From assembly GCA_029202445.1 (NCBI GenBank), contig CP119321.1, positions 310,001 through 374,000 on the forward strand: DNA of 64,000 nt, in the 5' to 3' direction. The translations under genes and the position numbers were made by a program. The notes beneath the pieces were generated by a model that had not been told where the DNA came from, made no database searches, and saw only the letters and a program-made list of their open reading frames with translations. The stretch's first letter is position 1; the number at the start of each line of letters is the position of its first letter. The stretch comes from Candidatus Microbacterium phytovorans. Lineage in GTDB: Bacteria; Actinomycetota; Actinomycetes; Actinomycetales; Microbacteriaceae. Below are positions 19,338-28,343 of this stretch, piece by piece.

Positions 19338-19739
19338 ATGGTCATGTTCCTGCTGCGTGCGCTGATCTTCCTCGTGTCGGCGGCTCTCGGACTCATCGTC
19401 GCCGATCTCGTCCTTCCGGGCTTCGCGATCGAGTGGCGGAGCCCGATCGGCTTCATCCTCGCGATCGTGATCTTCGCGGTGCTGCAGAGCGTGCTGGCGC
19501 CGTGGCTCGCGCGCGTCGCTCAGCGCAACGCACCGGCGCTTCTGGGCGGCATCGGGATCGTGTCGACGTTCGTCGCGCTCGTCGTGGTGGTGCTCATCCC
19601 GGGCGCCGGCCTCACGATCGGCGCGCCCTGGTGGACGTGGATCATCGCGCCGGTCATCGTCTGGCTCGTCACCGCGCTCGCGACGCTCCTGCTGCCGATG
19701 CTCTTCATCAAGAAGAAGGTCGCCGAGCGCCGCAGCTGA
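19338..19739 (+). CDS. phage-holin-family (PF04020-like) small membrane protein
   Basis: 133 residues with four predicted transmembrane helices and a basic C-terminus (KKKVAERRS). Pattern and size fit the so-called phage holin family IV/Mycobacterium membrane group, which is widespread on bacterial chromosomes and is not evidence of a prophage. TACGCT (19326-19331) lies 6 bases before the ATG, so the mRNA is probably leaderless. Convergent with cysE. Function unknown. Confidence 0.65.
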   Translation: MVMFLLRALIFLVSAALGLIVADLVLPGFAIEWRSPIGFILAIVIFAVLQSVLAPWLARVAQRNAPALLGGIGIVSTFVALVVVVLIPGAGLTIGAPWWTWIIAPVIVWLVTALATLLLPMLFIKKKVAERRS

Positions 19740-19748
19740 CGCGCCGCG

Positions 19749-20351
19749 TCAGATATAGTACTCGGGTGCCGTCAGCACCGCGCGCGTGTCCTCGCCGGGA
19801 GTGCGCTTGCGGGGCTTGGCCGGGATGCCGACGAGCACGGAGTCCTCGGGGGCATCGACGGTCACGACGGCGTTCGCCCCGATGACCGAGCCCGCACCGA
19901 TCGTGATGGGGCCGAGGACCTTCGCCCCCGCGCCGACGGCGACGCCGTCGCCGAGGGTCGGATGCCGTTTGCCCGCGTCACGCGTGCGTCCGCCGAGCGT
20001 CACCCCGTGGTAGAGCATGACGTCATCGCCGATCTCGGCGGTCTCGCCGATGACGACGCCCATGCCGTGGTCGACGAAGAAGCGTCGACCGATCTGCGCC
20101 CCCGGGTGGATCTCGATCCCCGTGAGCCACCGGGTGACCTGGGAGCCGCCGCGGGCGAGGAAGCGCACGCGCCGCACCCACAGCGCGTGCCAGACGCGGT
20201 GCGCCCAGATCGCGTGGAGACCGGGGTAGAGGAGCGCGATCTCGATGCTGGACCGTGCGGCGGGGTCCCGGAGCTTCGCCGCGGCGATGTCCTCACGGAC
20301 ACGAGCCGACGAGCGTCGCAGCGCCCTTGCCACGCGGCCGACGGCGCTCAC
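19749..20351 (-). CDS. cysE: serine O-acetyltransferase
   Basis: 200 residues. Acetylates serine with acetyl-CoA to give O-acetylserine for cysteine synthesis. It has a helical N-terminus, then a left-handed beta-helix of hexapeptide repeats with the active-site segment [18 protein letters not shown] and GVTLGG. It is of the shorter type without the full E. coli N-terminal domain. Last gene of a three-gene operon; its GTG overlaps the stop of the preceding cysK copy by four bases. The C-terminus lacks the usual terminal Ile after a flexible tail in E. coli form but ends in YYI, so CysK docking is possible. Confidence 0.95.
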   Translation of the reverse strand: MSAVGRVARALRRSSARVREDIAAAKLRDPAARSSIEIALLYPGLHAIWAHRVWHALWVRRVRFLARGGSQVTRWLTGIEIHPGAQIGRRFFVDHGMGVVIGETAEIGDDVMLYHGVTLGGRTRDAGKRHPTLGDGVAVGAGAKVLGPITIGAGSVIGANAVVTVDAPEDSVLVGIPAKPRKRTPGEDTRAVLTAPEYYI

Positions 20352-21292
20352 GCGGCATCCTCGCGCAGGTGCGCGTAGAGCGCGGTCGACAGGTAGCGCT
20401 CACCGGCATCCGGAATGATCACGACGATCCGCTGTCCCGCCGCTTCGGGGCGGGCGGCGATCTGCAGGGCCGTCCAGACGGCGGCGCCGGCCGACATCCC
20501 CGCGAGGATGCCCTCCCGCGTCGCGAGATCGCGGGCCGTGGCGATCGCGTCGTCGAACTCGACGTCGGAGATCTCGTCGATCACGGTGCGATCGAGGACG
20601 TGGGGCACGAAGTTGGGCCCGATGCCCTGGATGCGGTGGCCGCCCGCGCGACCCTCGCTGAGCATGGGGGAGTCCTTGGGCTCGACGACGACCACGCGGA
20701 CGTCGGGATTGCGCTCTTTCAGCACCTGTCCGACGCCGGTGATCGTGCCGCCCGTTCCGGAGCCGGCGACGAACCAGTCGACCTTGCCCTCGGTGTCGCG
20801 CCAGATCTCTTCGGCCGTCGTGCGGCGGTGGATCGCGGCGTTTGCCTCGTGCTCGAACTGACGCGCGAGGATCGCACCGGGAGTGTCGGCGACGATGCGG
20901 TGGGCGGTGTCCACGGCCTCCGTCATGCCCTTGTACGGATCGGTGAGCACCAGTTCGGCGCCGTACGCCTTCAGGAGCGTGCGCCGCTCCTTCGACATGG
21001 AGGCGGGCATGGTCAGGATCACGCGATAGCCGCGGGCGGCGCCGATGAGGGCGAGTGCGATGCCCGTGTTGCCGCTCGTGGACTCGACGATCGTGCCGCC
21101 GGGCACCAGTTCGCCGCTGGCTTCGGCCGCCTCGATGAGCGCGAACCCGAGACGGTCTTTGACGCTCGCGCCGGGGTTGTAGAACTCGAGCTTGACGACC
21201 ACCTCTGCGGCGAGCCCCTCGGTCAGGCGGTTCAGCCGGACCAGGGGAGTGTCGCCGAAGGCGGTGGTGATGTCGGGATGGATGCCGGGCAC
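20348..21292 (-). CDS. cysK: O-acetylserine sulfhydrylase, second paralogue
   Basis: 314 residues. A PLP enzyme that makes cysteine from O-acetylserine and sulfide. PLP Lys is in [10 protein letters not shown], substrate loop is STSGNTG and the phosphate loop is [10 protein letters not shown]. It is clearly related to the adjacent upstream copy, with strings of identity such as RTTAEEI/KTTAEEI and [15 protein letters not shown] 21292 is chosen because it aligns with the other copy's start and leaves an 8-base gap. In this copy the residue before STSGNTG is Glu, where Pro-Thr is usual in CysK. A shift toward another O-acyl-amino acid substrate or sulfur donor is possible. Confidence 0.9.
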   Translation of the reverse strand: MPGIHPDITTAFGDTPLVRLNRLTEGLAAEVVVKLEFYNPGASVKDRLGFALIEAAEASGELVPGGTIVESTSGNTGIALALIGAARGYRVILTMPASMSKERRTLLKAYGAELVLTDPYKGMTEAVDTAHRIVADTPGAILARQFEHEANAAIHRRTTAEEIWRDTEGKVDWFVAGSGTGGTITGVGQVLKERNPDVRVVVVEPKDSPMLSEGRAGGHRIQGIGPNFVPHVLDRTVIDEISDVEFDDAIATARDLATREGILAGMSAGAAVWTALQIAARPEAAGQRIVVIIPDAGERYLSTALYAHLREDAA

Positions 21293-21300
21293 GTGTCGGA

Positions 21301-22239
21301 TCAGTCCTCGCGCAGGTGCTCGTAGAGCGCCGTCGAGAGGTACCGCTCGCCGAACGACGGCACGATGACGACGATGTTCTTGCCGGCGGCCTCCGGGCGG
21401 GCGGCGATCTGGAGCGCCGTCCAGATGGCGGCGCCCGACGAGATGCCGACGAGGATGCCTTCCTTTGTCGCCACCTCGCGCGCCGTCGTGATCGCGTCGT
21501 CGAAGGCCACGTCGACGACCTCGTCGATGACGGACTGGTCGAGGATCGGCGGGATGAAGTTCGGTCCGATGCCCTGGATCTTGTGGGGACCCGGGGTGCC
21601 CTTGGTGAGCAGCGGCGAGTCGGCCGGCTCGACGGCGACGATCTTCGCCTCCGGCAGGCGCTCCTTGAGCACCTGCCCGACGCCCGAGATCGTGCCGCCC
21701 GTGCCGATGCCGGCGACGAAGTAGCCGACGGCCCCGTCGGTGTCGCGGATGATCTCCTCGGCGGTGGTCTTGCGGTGGATCTCCACGTTGGCCTGGTTCG
21801 CGAACTGCTTCGCGAGAACCGCACCGGGAGTCTCTCCGGCGATGCGCTCGGCCTCGGCGACGGCGCCCTTCATACCCAGCGAGGGGTCGGTGAGCACGAG
21901 CTCGGCGCCGTACGCCTTCAGCAGCAGACGACGCTCGACCGACATCGACGACGGCATCGTGAGGATCACCTTGTAGCCGCGCGCCGCACCCACCATCGCG
22001 AGCGCGATGCCGGTGTTTCCGCTCGTGCCCTCGACGATCGTGCCGCCGGGCTTCAGGTCTCCCGACGCCTCCGCGGCGTCGACGATCGCGATCCCGAGAC
22101 GGTCCTTCACCGACGAGGCGGGGTTGTAGAACTCGAGCTTGGCCAGCACCGTCCCCGGCAGGCCTTCGGTGACGCGGTTGAGCTTCACGAGCGGGGTGTT
22201 GCCGAATGCGCTCGTGATGTCGGAGTGGATGCCGGACAT
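21301..22239 (-). CDS. cysK: O-acetylserine sulfhydrylase (cysteine synthase)
   Basis: 312 residues, first gene of the cysK-cysK-cysE operon. PLP Lys in [10 protein letters not shown], substrate loop [17 protein letters not shown] phosphate loop. The closest match to a standard CysK of the two copies. ATG 22239 follows GAAAGGCAGG. A TAGGCT -10 box lies about 66 bases upstream at 22306-22311 on the minus strand. Divergent from prmC. Confidence 0.95.
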   Translation of the reverse strand: MSGIHSDITSAFGNTPLVKLNRVTEGLPGTVLAKLEFYNPASSVKDRLGIAIVDAAEASGDLKPGGTIVEGTSGNTGIALAMVGAARGYKVILTMPSSMSVERRLLLKAYGAELVLTDPSLGMKGAVAEAERIAGETPGAVLAKQFANQANVEIHRKTTAEEIIRDTDGAVGYFVAGIGTGGTISGVGQVLKERLPEAKIVAVEPADSPLLTKGTPGPHKIQGIGPNFIPPILDQSVIDEVVDVAFDDAITTAREVATKEGILVGISSGAAIWTALQIAARPEAAGKNIVVIVPSFGERYLSTALYEHLRED

Positions 22240-22305
22240 GGCCTGCCTTTCGTGCGGGTGTGCAGCTTTCGCGGGCGTCTCGGGCTGGTCCGAGGCGGTC
22301 GCACC

Positions 22306-22311
22306 AGCCTA
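22306..22311 (-). promoter_or_regulatory. -10 box of the cysteine operon
   Basis: TAGGCT on the minus strand, 66 bases before the cysK ATG, identical to the box used repeatedly in this window. It leaves a leader of about 60 bases with a normal ribosome-binding site. Confidence 0.45.
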
Positions 22312-22372
22312 CGGGCGAGCCCCGGGAGAGAGCCGTATGTGACGATTCTTCACGATTAGGCTGGACGTACTC

Positions 22373-23254
22373 ATGAAAACCGCCGACGACTCCCGCGCGC
22401 CCGAGCGCCTGAGCGAGCTGCTGAGCAGCGCGACCGCGCGCCTGGCCGCCGCCGGCGTGCCGACGCCCGACGTGGATGCCGAGCTGCTCGCCGCCCACGT
22501 GTGGGGGCTGTCGCGAGGTGCGCTGGCCGCTGCGGCGCTCCGCGGCGACCCGGTGCCCGCCGACCTCGACGTGTTCGAGAGCCTCATCGCGCGCCGCGCC
22601 GCCCGCGAGCCGCTGCAGCACCTGACGGGTCGGGCGCCCTTCCGCCATCTCGAGCTGCGCGTCGGGCCCGGCGTGTTCGTGCCGCGACCCGAGACGGAGA
22701 TCGTCGCGCAGCTGGCCATCGACGCGCTCCGCGCCTCGGCATCACCGGCGCCCACCGCGGTCGATCTCGGCACCGGCTCGGGCGCGATCGCGCTGTCGCT
22801 GGCGACCGAGGTGCCGCACGCCCGCGTGTTCGCCGCCGAGAACTCGGTCGACGCGTTCGTGTGGGCCAAGGAGAACTTCGCGGAGCACGCGCCGAGCGCC
22901 ACCCTCGCATTCATCGATCTCGCCGCCGCCTTCCCCGACCTCGACGGCAGCGTCTCGGTGCTCGTGTCCAACCCGCCCTATGTGCCGGACGACGCGATCC
23001 CGCGCGATCCGGAGGTGCGCCACTGGGATCCGCCGGCCGCGCTCTACGGCGGTCCCGACGGACTCGACGTCGTGCGCACGCTCTCGGAGGTGGGCAGGCG
23101 ACTGCTGCACCCGGGCGGCATCCTGATCCTCGAGCACGGCGAATGGCAGGGCCCCGCGATCCGCGAGCTGCTGACCGCCGACGGCTGGCGCGCGGCGGCG
23201 ACCCACCCCGACCTCACGATGCGCGACCGCGCCACGACGGCCATCCGGGCCTGA
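22373..23254 (+). CDS. prmC: peptide chain release factor N5-glutamine methyltransferase
   Basis: 293 residues. Methylates the Gln of the GGQ motif in RF1 and RF2 using S-adenosylmethionine. SAM site is VDLGTGSGAIALSLA and the catalytic motif is NPPYVPD. An N-terminal helical domain binds the release factor. TAGGCT at 22357-22362 precedes the ATG by 10 bases. Followed by tsaC, the usual neighbour. Confidence 0.95.
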   Translation: MKTADDSRAPERLSELLSSATARLAAAGVPTPDVDAELLAAHVWGLSRGALAAAALRGDPVPADLDVFESLIARRAAREPLQHLTGRAPFRHLELRVGPGVFVPRPETEIVAQLAIDALRASASPAPTAVDLGTGSGAIALSLATEVPHARVFAAENSVDAFVWAKENFAEHAPSATLAFIDLAAAFPDLDGSVSVLVSNPPYVPDDAIPRDPEVRHWDPPAALYGGPDGLDVVRTLSEVGRRLLHPGGILILEHGEWQGPAIRELLTADGWRAAATHPDLTMRDRATTAIRA

Positions 23255-23306
23255 GCGGCGGCCGACACAGGGAACGCTGACCCGGCGACCGTAGACTGGA
23301 GCCGCT

Positions 23307-24005
23307 ATGTCCACTGTGTTCGACACCCGCGACGCCGACCAGCTGCTTCCCGCCCTGCGTCAGGCGCGGCAGGCGATCGCCCGCGGCGAGCTCGTCGTGC
23401 TCCCCACCGACACCGTCTACGGCATCGGTGCCGACGCGTTCAGCCCGGCCGCCGTCGCACGCCTGCTCGCGGCGAAGGGCCGGGGCCGGCAGTCGCCGCC
23501 TCCCGTGCTCGTGGGCGGGATGCCGACCCTCCGTGCCCTCGTTGCGGAACTGCCCGAAGCCGTCGAGCGACTCGTCGAGCGCTTCTGGCCCGGCGGGCTC
23601 ACGATCGTCCTCCCGGCGCAGCCGTCGCTCACGTGGGACCTCGGCGACACCGGCGGGACGGTCGCCGTCCGCATGCCTGCCGAACGCATCGCGCTCGAAC
23701 TTCTCGCCGAGACGGGACCGCTCGCCGTCTCGAGCGCCAATCTCACCGGCAAGGCGGCAGCGACGACCGTCGACGATGCGGTCGACATGCTCGGCGACAG
23801 CGTCTCGATCTACCTCGACGGCGGCGCCTCGCCCACAGGAGTGGCGTCGACGATCGTGGATGCCACGGGCCTCGTCGGCGACGAGAGCCGCCCCGTGCGC
23901 GTGCTCCGGGAGGGTGCCGTGGCGCGGTCCGCCCTTCGCGAGGTGCTCGGCGACCTCCTCGAACCCGATCCCGCCGACACCGACGCGGTCGGCGACTCCG
24001 CGTGA
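23307..24005 (+). CDS. tsaC: L-threonylcarbamoyladenylate synthase (Sua5/YwlC/TsaC family)
   Basis: 232 residues. Makes threonylcarbamoyl-AMP from threonine, bicarbonate and ATP for the t6A37 modification of tRNAs reading ANN codons. It has the YrdC fold, with VVLPTDTVYGIGADA, then PGGLTIVLPA and VAVRMP, and SSANLTGKAA. No Sua5 C-terminal domain, so it is the short TsaC-like form. TAGACT lies 9 bases before ATG 23307. Its stop overlaps the next gene's GTG by four bases. Confidence 0.93.
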   Translation: MSTVFDTRDADQLLPALRQARQAIARGELVVLPTDTVYGIGADAFSPAAVARLLAAKGRGRQSPPPVLVGGMPTLRALVAELPEAVERLVERFWPGGLTIVLPAQPSLTWDLGDTGGTVAVRMPAERIALELLAETGPLAVSSANLTGKAAATTVDDAVDMLGDSVSIYLDGGASPTGVASTIVDATGLVGDESRPVRVLREGAVARSALREVLGDLLEPDPADTDAVGDSA

Positions 24006-25180
24006 AGCACTACGTCTTCATCCTGATCCTCACGGGGGCGCTCACCTTCGTCCTCACGTGGGTCGTGTGGCGCGTGAGCATGCGCTACAAGCTCTACCCC
24101 GGCATCCGCGAACGTGACGTGCACAAGAATCCGACGCCGCGCCTGGGCGGGGTGGCGATGTTCCTCGGTGTCCTCGGGGCCTTCGCGCTGTCCACCGCGG
24201 TGCCCTACTTCCAGATCATCTGGCAGGAGCCGGTGCGCATGTGGGCGATCCTCGGATCGACCCTGCTCATCGTCCTCGTGGGCGTCGCCGACGATCTGTG
24301 GGACCTCGACTGGTTCCTCAAGCTCGGCGCCCAGTTCCTCGTCGCCTGGATCATCGTCGGCCCCGGCGGCGTGCAGATCTACTCGCTGCCGATCGGCGGC
24401 AAGACCATCTTCTCGGGATGGCTGAGCGTCATCCTCTCGGTGTTCGTGATCGTCGTCGTCATGAACGCCGTCAACTTCATCGACGGCCTCGACGGATTGG
24501 TGGCCGGCGTCGCCCTCATCGCCAACGGCGTGTTCTTCGCCTACACCTATCTGCTGGCACGCGACTTCGAGTTCACCAGCTACTCGAACCTCGCCGCCTT
24601 CATCGCGATCGTGCTCGTCGGAGCGTGCGTGGGGTTCCTGCCCTTCAACTGGAATCCCGCGCGCATGTTCATGGGCGACGGGGGAGCGCTCATGCTGGGG
24701 CTGCTCATGGCCGTCTCGGCGATGCTCGTCACCGGCAGCCTCCCCAACCAGCTCATCGCCGACAACGATCAGTTCGGCCGGTCGCAGCTCCTCGGTGCGT
24801 TCATCCCCGTGCTGCTGCCGATCGTCGTGGTGCTGCTGCCGCTCCTCGACTTCGGGCTCGCCGTGATCCGCCGTATGTCGAAGGGCAAGTCGCCGTTCTC
24901 GCCCGACCGCAAGCACCTCCACCACCGCATGCTCGACATGGGGCACAGCGACCGCGACGCGGTGCTGATCTTCTACGCCTGGACGGCGGTCGTGAGTCTG
25001 TCGGTGCTCCTCATGTACATCGGCACGACCGCCGACTGGCCGGGCCTGTACTGGCCGGGCCTCTCCTTCGCCGTGATCGGCGTCGCCGCGTGCCTCATCG
25101 TCACCCTGTTGCCCTCGCGCCGCGCCGCTCGCGCGGTCGTCCCGCTCCCGCCTGAGCCCGAACGGAAGCCCGTCTCATGA
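24002..25180 (+). CDS. polyprenyl-phosphate N-acetylglucosamine-1-phosphate transferase (WecA/Rfe-MraY family)
   Basis: 392 residues, about 11 transmembrane helices. It transfers a sugar-1-phosphate from a UDP-sugar to a polyprenyl phosphate in the membrane, the first step for teichoic acid, arabinogalactan linker or other surface glycans. Signatures are PTPRLGGVAMF, the acidic VADDLWDLDWF, NFIDGLDGLVAG, MGDGGALMLG and the HHRMLDMGH loop typical of WecA rather than MraY. It starts GTG overlapping tsaC. Position between tsaC and the atp operon is the actinobacterial norm (as for Rv1302). Confidence 0.9.
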   Translation: MKHYVFILILTGALTFVLTWVVWRVSMRYKLYPGIRERDVHKNPTPRLGGVAMFLGVLGAFALSTAVPYFQIIWQEPVRMWAILGSTLLIVLVGVADDLWDLDWFLKLGAQFLVAWIIVGPGGVQIYSLPIGGKTIFSGWLSVILSVFVIVVVMNAVNFIDGLDGLVAGVALIANGVFFAYTYLLARDFEFTSYSNLAAFIAIVLVGACVGFLPFNWNPARMFMGDGGALMLGLLMAVSAMLVTGSLPNQLIADNDQFGRSQLLGAFIPVLLPIVVVLLPLLDFGLAVIRRMSKGKSPFSPDRKHLHHRMLDMGHSDRDAVLIFYAWTAVVSLSVLLMYIGTTADWPGLYWPGLSFAVIGVAACLIVTLLPSRRAARAVVPLPPEPERKPVS

Positions 25181-25692
25181 ATCGCCCCGTCGTCTCCAGT
25201 ACCCCGGTCCTGCGCACCACTCTGCTGTGGTCCGCGATCGCAACCGCCGTGTTGGCGGTGATCGGCGCGCTCATCGGCTGGAGCGTTCGCGGCACCGACG
25301 GGTTGTGGAGCGCGCTCGTCGCGGTCCTGCTCGCCGCCGTCTTCCTGGGGTTCACCGGCGCCAGCATCCTCATCGCCAATCGCTGGTACGGAGACGCGCT
25401 CTACGTGCCGATCTTCTTCGGGCTCGTGATGGGCGCCTGGGTACTGAAGTTCGTGGTCTTCATCGTTGTCCTCGTCGTGCTGCGCGGTCAGCCCTGGCTG
25501 GATCCGGCGGTGTTCTTCGTCGCGCTCATCGTGAGCGTCGTCGCGTCGCTCGTCATCGACGTCCTCGTGATGCTGCGGATGCGCATCCCGCACGCCAGCG
25601 ACGTGACCCTCCCGACGGCCGCCGACCTCGACAGCGCCGGTGATCCGCCACGAGATCTCCCCCACGAGGACGAGACCCCGCGCGGGGCCTGA
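25177..25692 (+). CDS. AtpI-like four-helix membrane protein at the head of the atp operon
   Basis: 171 residues with four hydrophobic helices and an acidic tail. Position directly before atpB and topology suggest the AtpI role (assembly of the c-ring or Mg2+ handling), although sequence conservation in this family is low. ATG 25177 overlaps the preceding stop (ATGA). TAGGCT at 25693-25698, just after its stop, may be an internal promoter for atpB onward. Confidence 0.65.
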   Translation: MNRPVVSSTPVLRTTLLWSAIATAVLAVIGALIGWSVRGTDGLWSALVAVLLAAVFLGFTGASILIANRWYGDALYVPIFFGLVMGAWVLKFVVFIVVLVVLRGQPWLDPAVFFVALIVSVVASLVIDVLVMLRMRIPHASDVTLPTAADLDSAGDPPRDLPHEDETPRGA

Positions 25693-25698
25693 TAGGCT
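25693..25698 (+). promoter_or_regulatory. possible -10 box before atpB
   Basis: TAGGCT begins at the base following the atpI-like stop codon (its TAG is an in-frame stop for the atpB frame). Transcription from here would give a leader of about 95 bases before the CTG start of atpB. No -35 element was recognised. Confidence 0.35.
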
Positions 25699-25800
25699 GT
25701 CCTCAGAGCCCGCCCTGTTCCTCCGGGAGCGACTGCGGAGTCCGCTCAATCGACCATCGTCGCCCCGGCCCTGGCCGGTGCCCCGAAGCTGGAGCCAGCG

Positions 25801-26613
25801 CTGTTTACCCAGACTGCGACCCTGATCGCCACATCCGCCGGAGAAGGCCCTGAGTTTCACGGTCCGTCGATCGACGAATTCTTCCCCGAGGTCATCTTCA
25901 ACGCGTTCGGCGTCATTCCGGTCACGCGTATCCACCTGATCCAGTTCCTCGCGGTCATCGCGATCGTCCTGATCTTCTGGCTCGGCACGCGCCGCATGAC
26001 GGTCGTGCCCGGGCGGTTCCAGAGCCTCGTGGAGATGGGCCTCGACTTCGTCCGCGTCAACGTGGCGGAAGACCTTCTGGGCAAGAAGGACGGGCAGCGG
26101 TTCCTGCCCATCCTGACCACCATCTTCTTCATGGTGCTGTTCATGAACATCACGGGCATCATCCCGTTCCTGAACATCGCCGGCACGAGCATCATCGCCG
26201 TGCCGCTCCTGCTGGCCGTCGTGAGCTACGTGACCTTCATCTACGCCGGCGTCCGGAAGAGCCCGAAGAACTTCTTCAAGAATGCGCTGTTCCCCTCCGG
26301 GGTCCCGCCGTTCCTCTACATCGTGGTGACGCCGCTCGAGTTCATCTCGACGTTCATCATCCGGCCGGTCACGCTGACGCTCCGACTCCTCATGAACATG
26401 ATGGTCGGTCACCTCATGCTCGTGCTGTTCTTCGCAGCCACGCAGTTCTTCCTTCTCGACCTGGGTGGCTGGTGGTCGGCGCTCGCAGCGGGCTCGCTCG
26501 CGTTCGGCCTCGCCTTCACTCTGTTCGAGATTCTGGTGGCCGTCCTCCAGGCCTACGTCTTCACCATCCTCACCGCGGTCTACATCCAGCTCGCGGTGGC
26601 AGAAGAGCACTGA
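25801..26613 (+). CDS. atpB: ATP synthase subunit a, apparently starting with CTG
   Basis: About 270 residues. Subunit a forms the proton half-channels of Fo. The essential Arg lies in the helix TLRLLMNMMVGHLM, and the last helices are typical. The first ATG in frame (25996) would cut off the acidic N-terminus and the first helix (HLIQFLAVIAIVLIFWLG). Upstream of it the frame is open to 25696 but has no ATG, GTG or TTG. CTG 25801 is preceded by GGAG at a 6-base distance and gives an N-terminus beginning FTQTATLIA, so I take it as the start. CTG 25789 is an alternative. A sequencing error is the other explanation. Confidence 0.85.
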   Translation: MFTQTATLIATSAGEGPEFHGPSIDEFFPEVIFNAFGVIPVTRIHLIQFLAVIAIVLIFWLGTRRMTVVPGRFQSLVEMGLDFVRVNVAEDLLGKKDGQRFLPILTTIFFMVLFMNITGIIPFLNIAGTSIIAVPLLLAVVSYVTFIYAGVRKSPKNFFKNALFPSGVPPFLYIVVTPLEFISTFIIRPVTLTLRLLMNMMVGHLMLVLFFAATQFFLLDLGGWWSALAAGSLAFGLAFTLFEILVAVLQAYVFTILTAVYIQLAVAEEH

Positions 26614-26895
<282 letters not shown>

Positions 26896-26926
26896 TCCCG
26901 CCCGCACTGACCCTGAAGGAGACAGG

Positions 26927-27484
26927 ATGCTGAACGCTCTTGTCCAGGCCTCAATCGTGGCCGCGGAGGAGGGGGAGGCCAAGAACCCCCTCATCCCCGC
27001 CTGGTACGACATCATCTGGTCGGGTGTCTGCTTCGCCGTCATCCTCTTCGTCTTCTGGAAGGTCGCCCTTCCGCGGATGAAGGCCCTGCTCGACGCACGC
27101 TCTGCTGCCATCGAGGGCAACATCGCGAAGGCCGACGAGGCCCAGCGTCGTGCCGAGGCCGCACTCGAGGAGTACACCTCGCAGCTCGCCGAGGCGCGCA
27201 AGGAAGCCGGCGAGATCCGCGACGCCGCCCGTGAGGACGGCAAAAAGATCGTCGCCGAGGCGCGCGAGAACGCCTCCACCGAGGCTGCCCGCCTGACGGC
27301 TGCCGCACACACGCAGATCGAGGCCGAGCGTCAGTCGGCTCTCGTCTCGCTGCGCAGTGAGGTGGGCACGCTCGCGCTCGACCTGGCCGGCGGCGTCATC
27401 GGCGAGACCCTCGCGGACGACACGAAGGCCAAGAGCGTCGTCGACCGCTTCCTCGCCGACCTCGAGTCGGAGACGGCCAAGTAA
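26927..27484 (+). CDS. atpF: ATP synthase subunit b
   Basis: 185 residues: one N-terminal transmembrane helix (SGVCFAVILFVFWKVALP), then a long Ala/Glu/Arg-rich coiled coil forming the peripheral stalk. Good AAGGAGA ribosome-binding site. The stop overlaps the atpH start by one base. Confidence 0.95.
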   Translation: MLNALVQASIVAAEEGEAKNPLIPAWYDIIWSGVCFAVILFVFWKVALPRMKALLDARSAAIEGNIAKADEAQRRAEAALEEYTSQLAEARKEAGEIRDAAREDGKKIVAEARENASTEAARLTAAAHTQIEAERQSALVSLRSEVGTLALDLAGGVIGETLADDTKAKSVVDRFLADLESETAK

Positions 27485-28272
27485 TGGGCAGCGCGACCAC
27501 GCAGGCGCTCGCCGCGACCGACGCGGCGCTCGCGACGACGAAGATCGGCGACCTGAGCATCGCTCAGGAGCTGTTCCTCGCCGCGCGCTCGATCAGCGAG
27601 TCGTCGCAGCTGAGCAGCGCACTCTCGTCCTGGGGTATCCCGGGCGAGGCGCGTGCCGGCGTGGCCGCTCAGGTGTTCGCCGGGCTGCAGCCTGCGACGG
27701 TGTCGCTCGTGACCACCGCCGCTGCGCAGCGCTGGTCTTCGCTCGACGACCTCGTCGCCGGCATCGAGGCGCTCGCCATCCGGGCCGCCTCGCTCGCCGC
27801 TCCGCAGGTCGACGTCGAAGGTGAGCTGTTCGAGGTCACGCGCACCGTCGCGGCGAACCCCGAGCTCGAGCTGGCCCTCGGCAGCCGTCTGGGTGAGGCA
27901 TCCGCGAAGGGGAAGCTCATCGAGTCGATCCTCGGCGGACGCGCCAGCGAGGCGACGACGCTCATCGTGTCGTCGCTCGTGCAGCAGCCTCGCGAGCGGA
28001 GGGTCCGCACCCTGCTCAACCGTGCGCTGCGCCTCGTCGCCGACCAGCGCGGTCGCACCGTCGCCACGGTGTACGCCGCGAGCCCGTTGGATGCCGACCA
28101 GCTCACACGGCTGCGGGCGTCGCTCGCCTCGAGGTACGGCGCCGATGTGGCGCTCAACACCGTCGTCGACCCGGGTGTCCTGGGCGGCCTGCGGATCGAG
28201 ATCGGTGACGACGTCATCGACGCGACCGTCTCCGCCCGCCTCCACGATCTGCGTCAGCGACTGGCTGGCTAG
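27484..28272 (+). CDS. atpH: ATP synthase subunit delta
   Basis: 262 residues, longer than the E. coli 177. Peripheral-stalk subunit linking b to F1. The C-terminal part carries the OSCP signature [22 protein letters not shown]. The extra N-terminal length is usual in actinobacteria, though it is not the mycobacterial b-delta fusion since atpF is separate. Followed by two strong hairpins before atpA. Confidence 0.94.
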   Translation: MGSATTQALAATDAALATTKIGDLSIAQELFLAARSISESSQLSSALSSWGIPGEARAGVAAQVFAGLQPATVSLVTTAAAQRWSSLDDLVAGIEALAIRAASLAAPQVDVEGELFEVTRTVAANPELELALGSRLGEASAKGKLIESILGGRASEATTLIVSSLVQQPRERRVRTLLNRALRLVADQRGRTVATVYAASPLDADQLTRLRASLASRYGADVALNTVVDPGVLGGLRIEIGDDVIDATVSARLHDLRQRLAG

Positions 28273-28279
28273 AACTTCC

Positions 28280-28317
28280 CCGCTCCCACCGGGGAGCGGA
28301 CCGCAGGCATCGCCTGC
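28280..28317 (+). other. two tandem RNA hairpins between atpH and atpA
   Basis: Perfect hairpin 1: CCGCTCCC (28280-28287) with GGGAGCGG (28292-28299), 4-base loop. Perfect hairpin 2: GCAGGC (28303-28308) with GCCTGC (28312-28317), 3-base loop. There is no T-run, and the operon continues, so a role in mRNA stability or processing, or partial attenuation, is more likely than termination. Confidence 0.7.
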
Positions 28318-28343
28318 ATCGACTTTCACAACAAAGGAAGACC

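Noticed and set aside
19338..19739. Prophage signal from the holin-like gene
   Set aside because: No other phage gene is present and this membrane family is common on chromosomes as a stand-alone gene.
25996..26613. atpB starting at ATG 25996 (205 residues)
   Set aside because: This would remove the conserved N-terminus and first transmembrane helix that are clearly encoded in the same open frame upstream.
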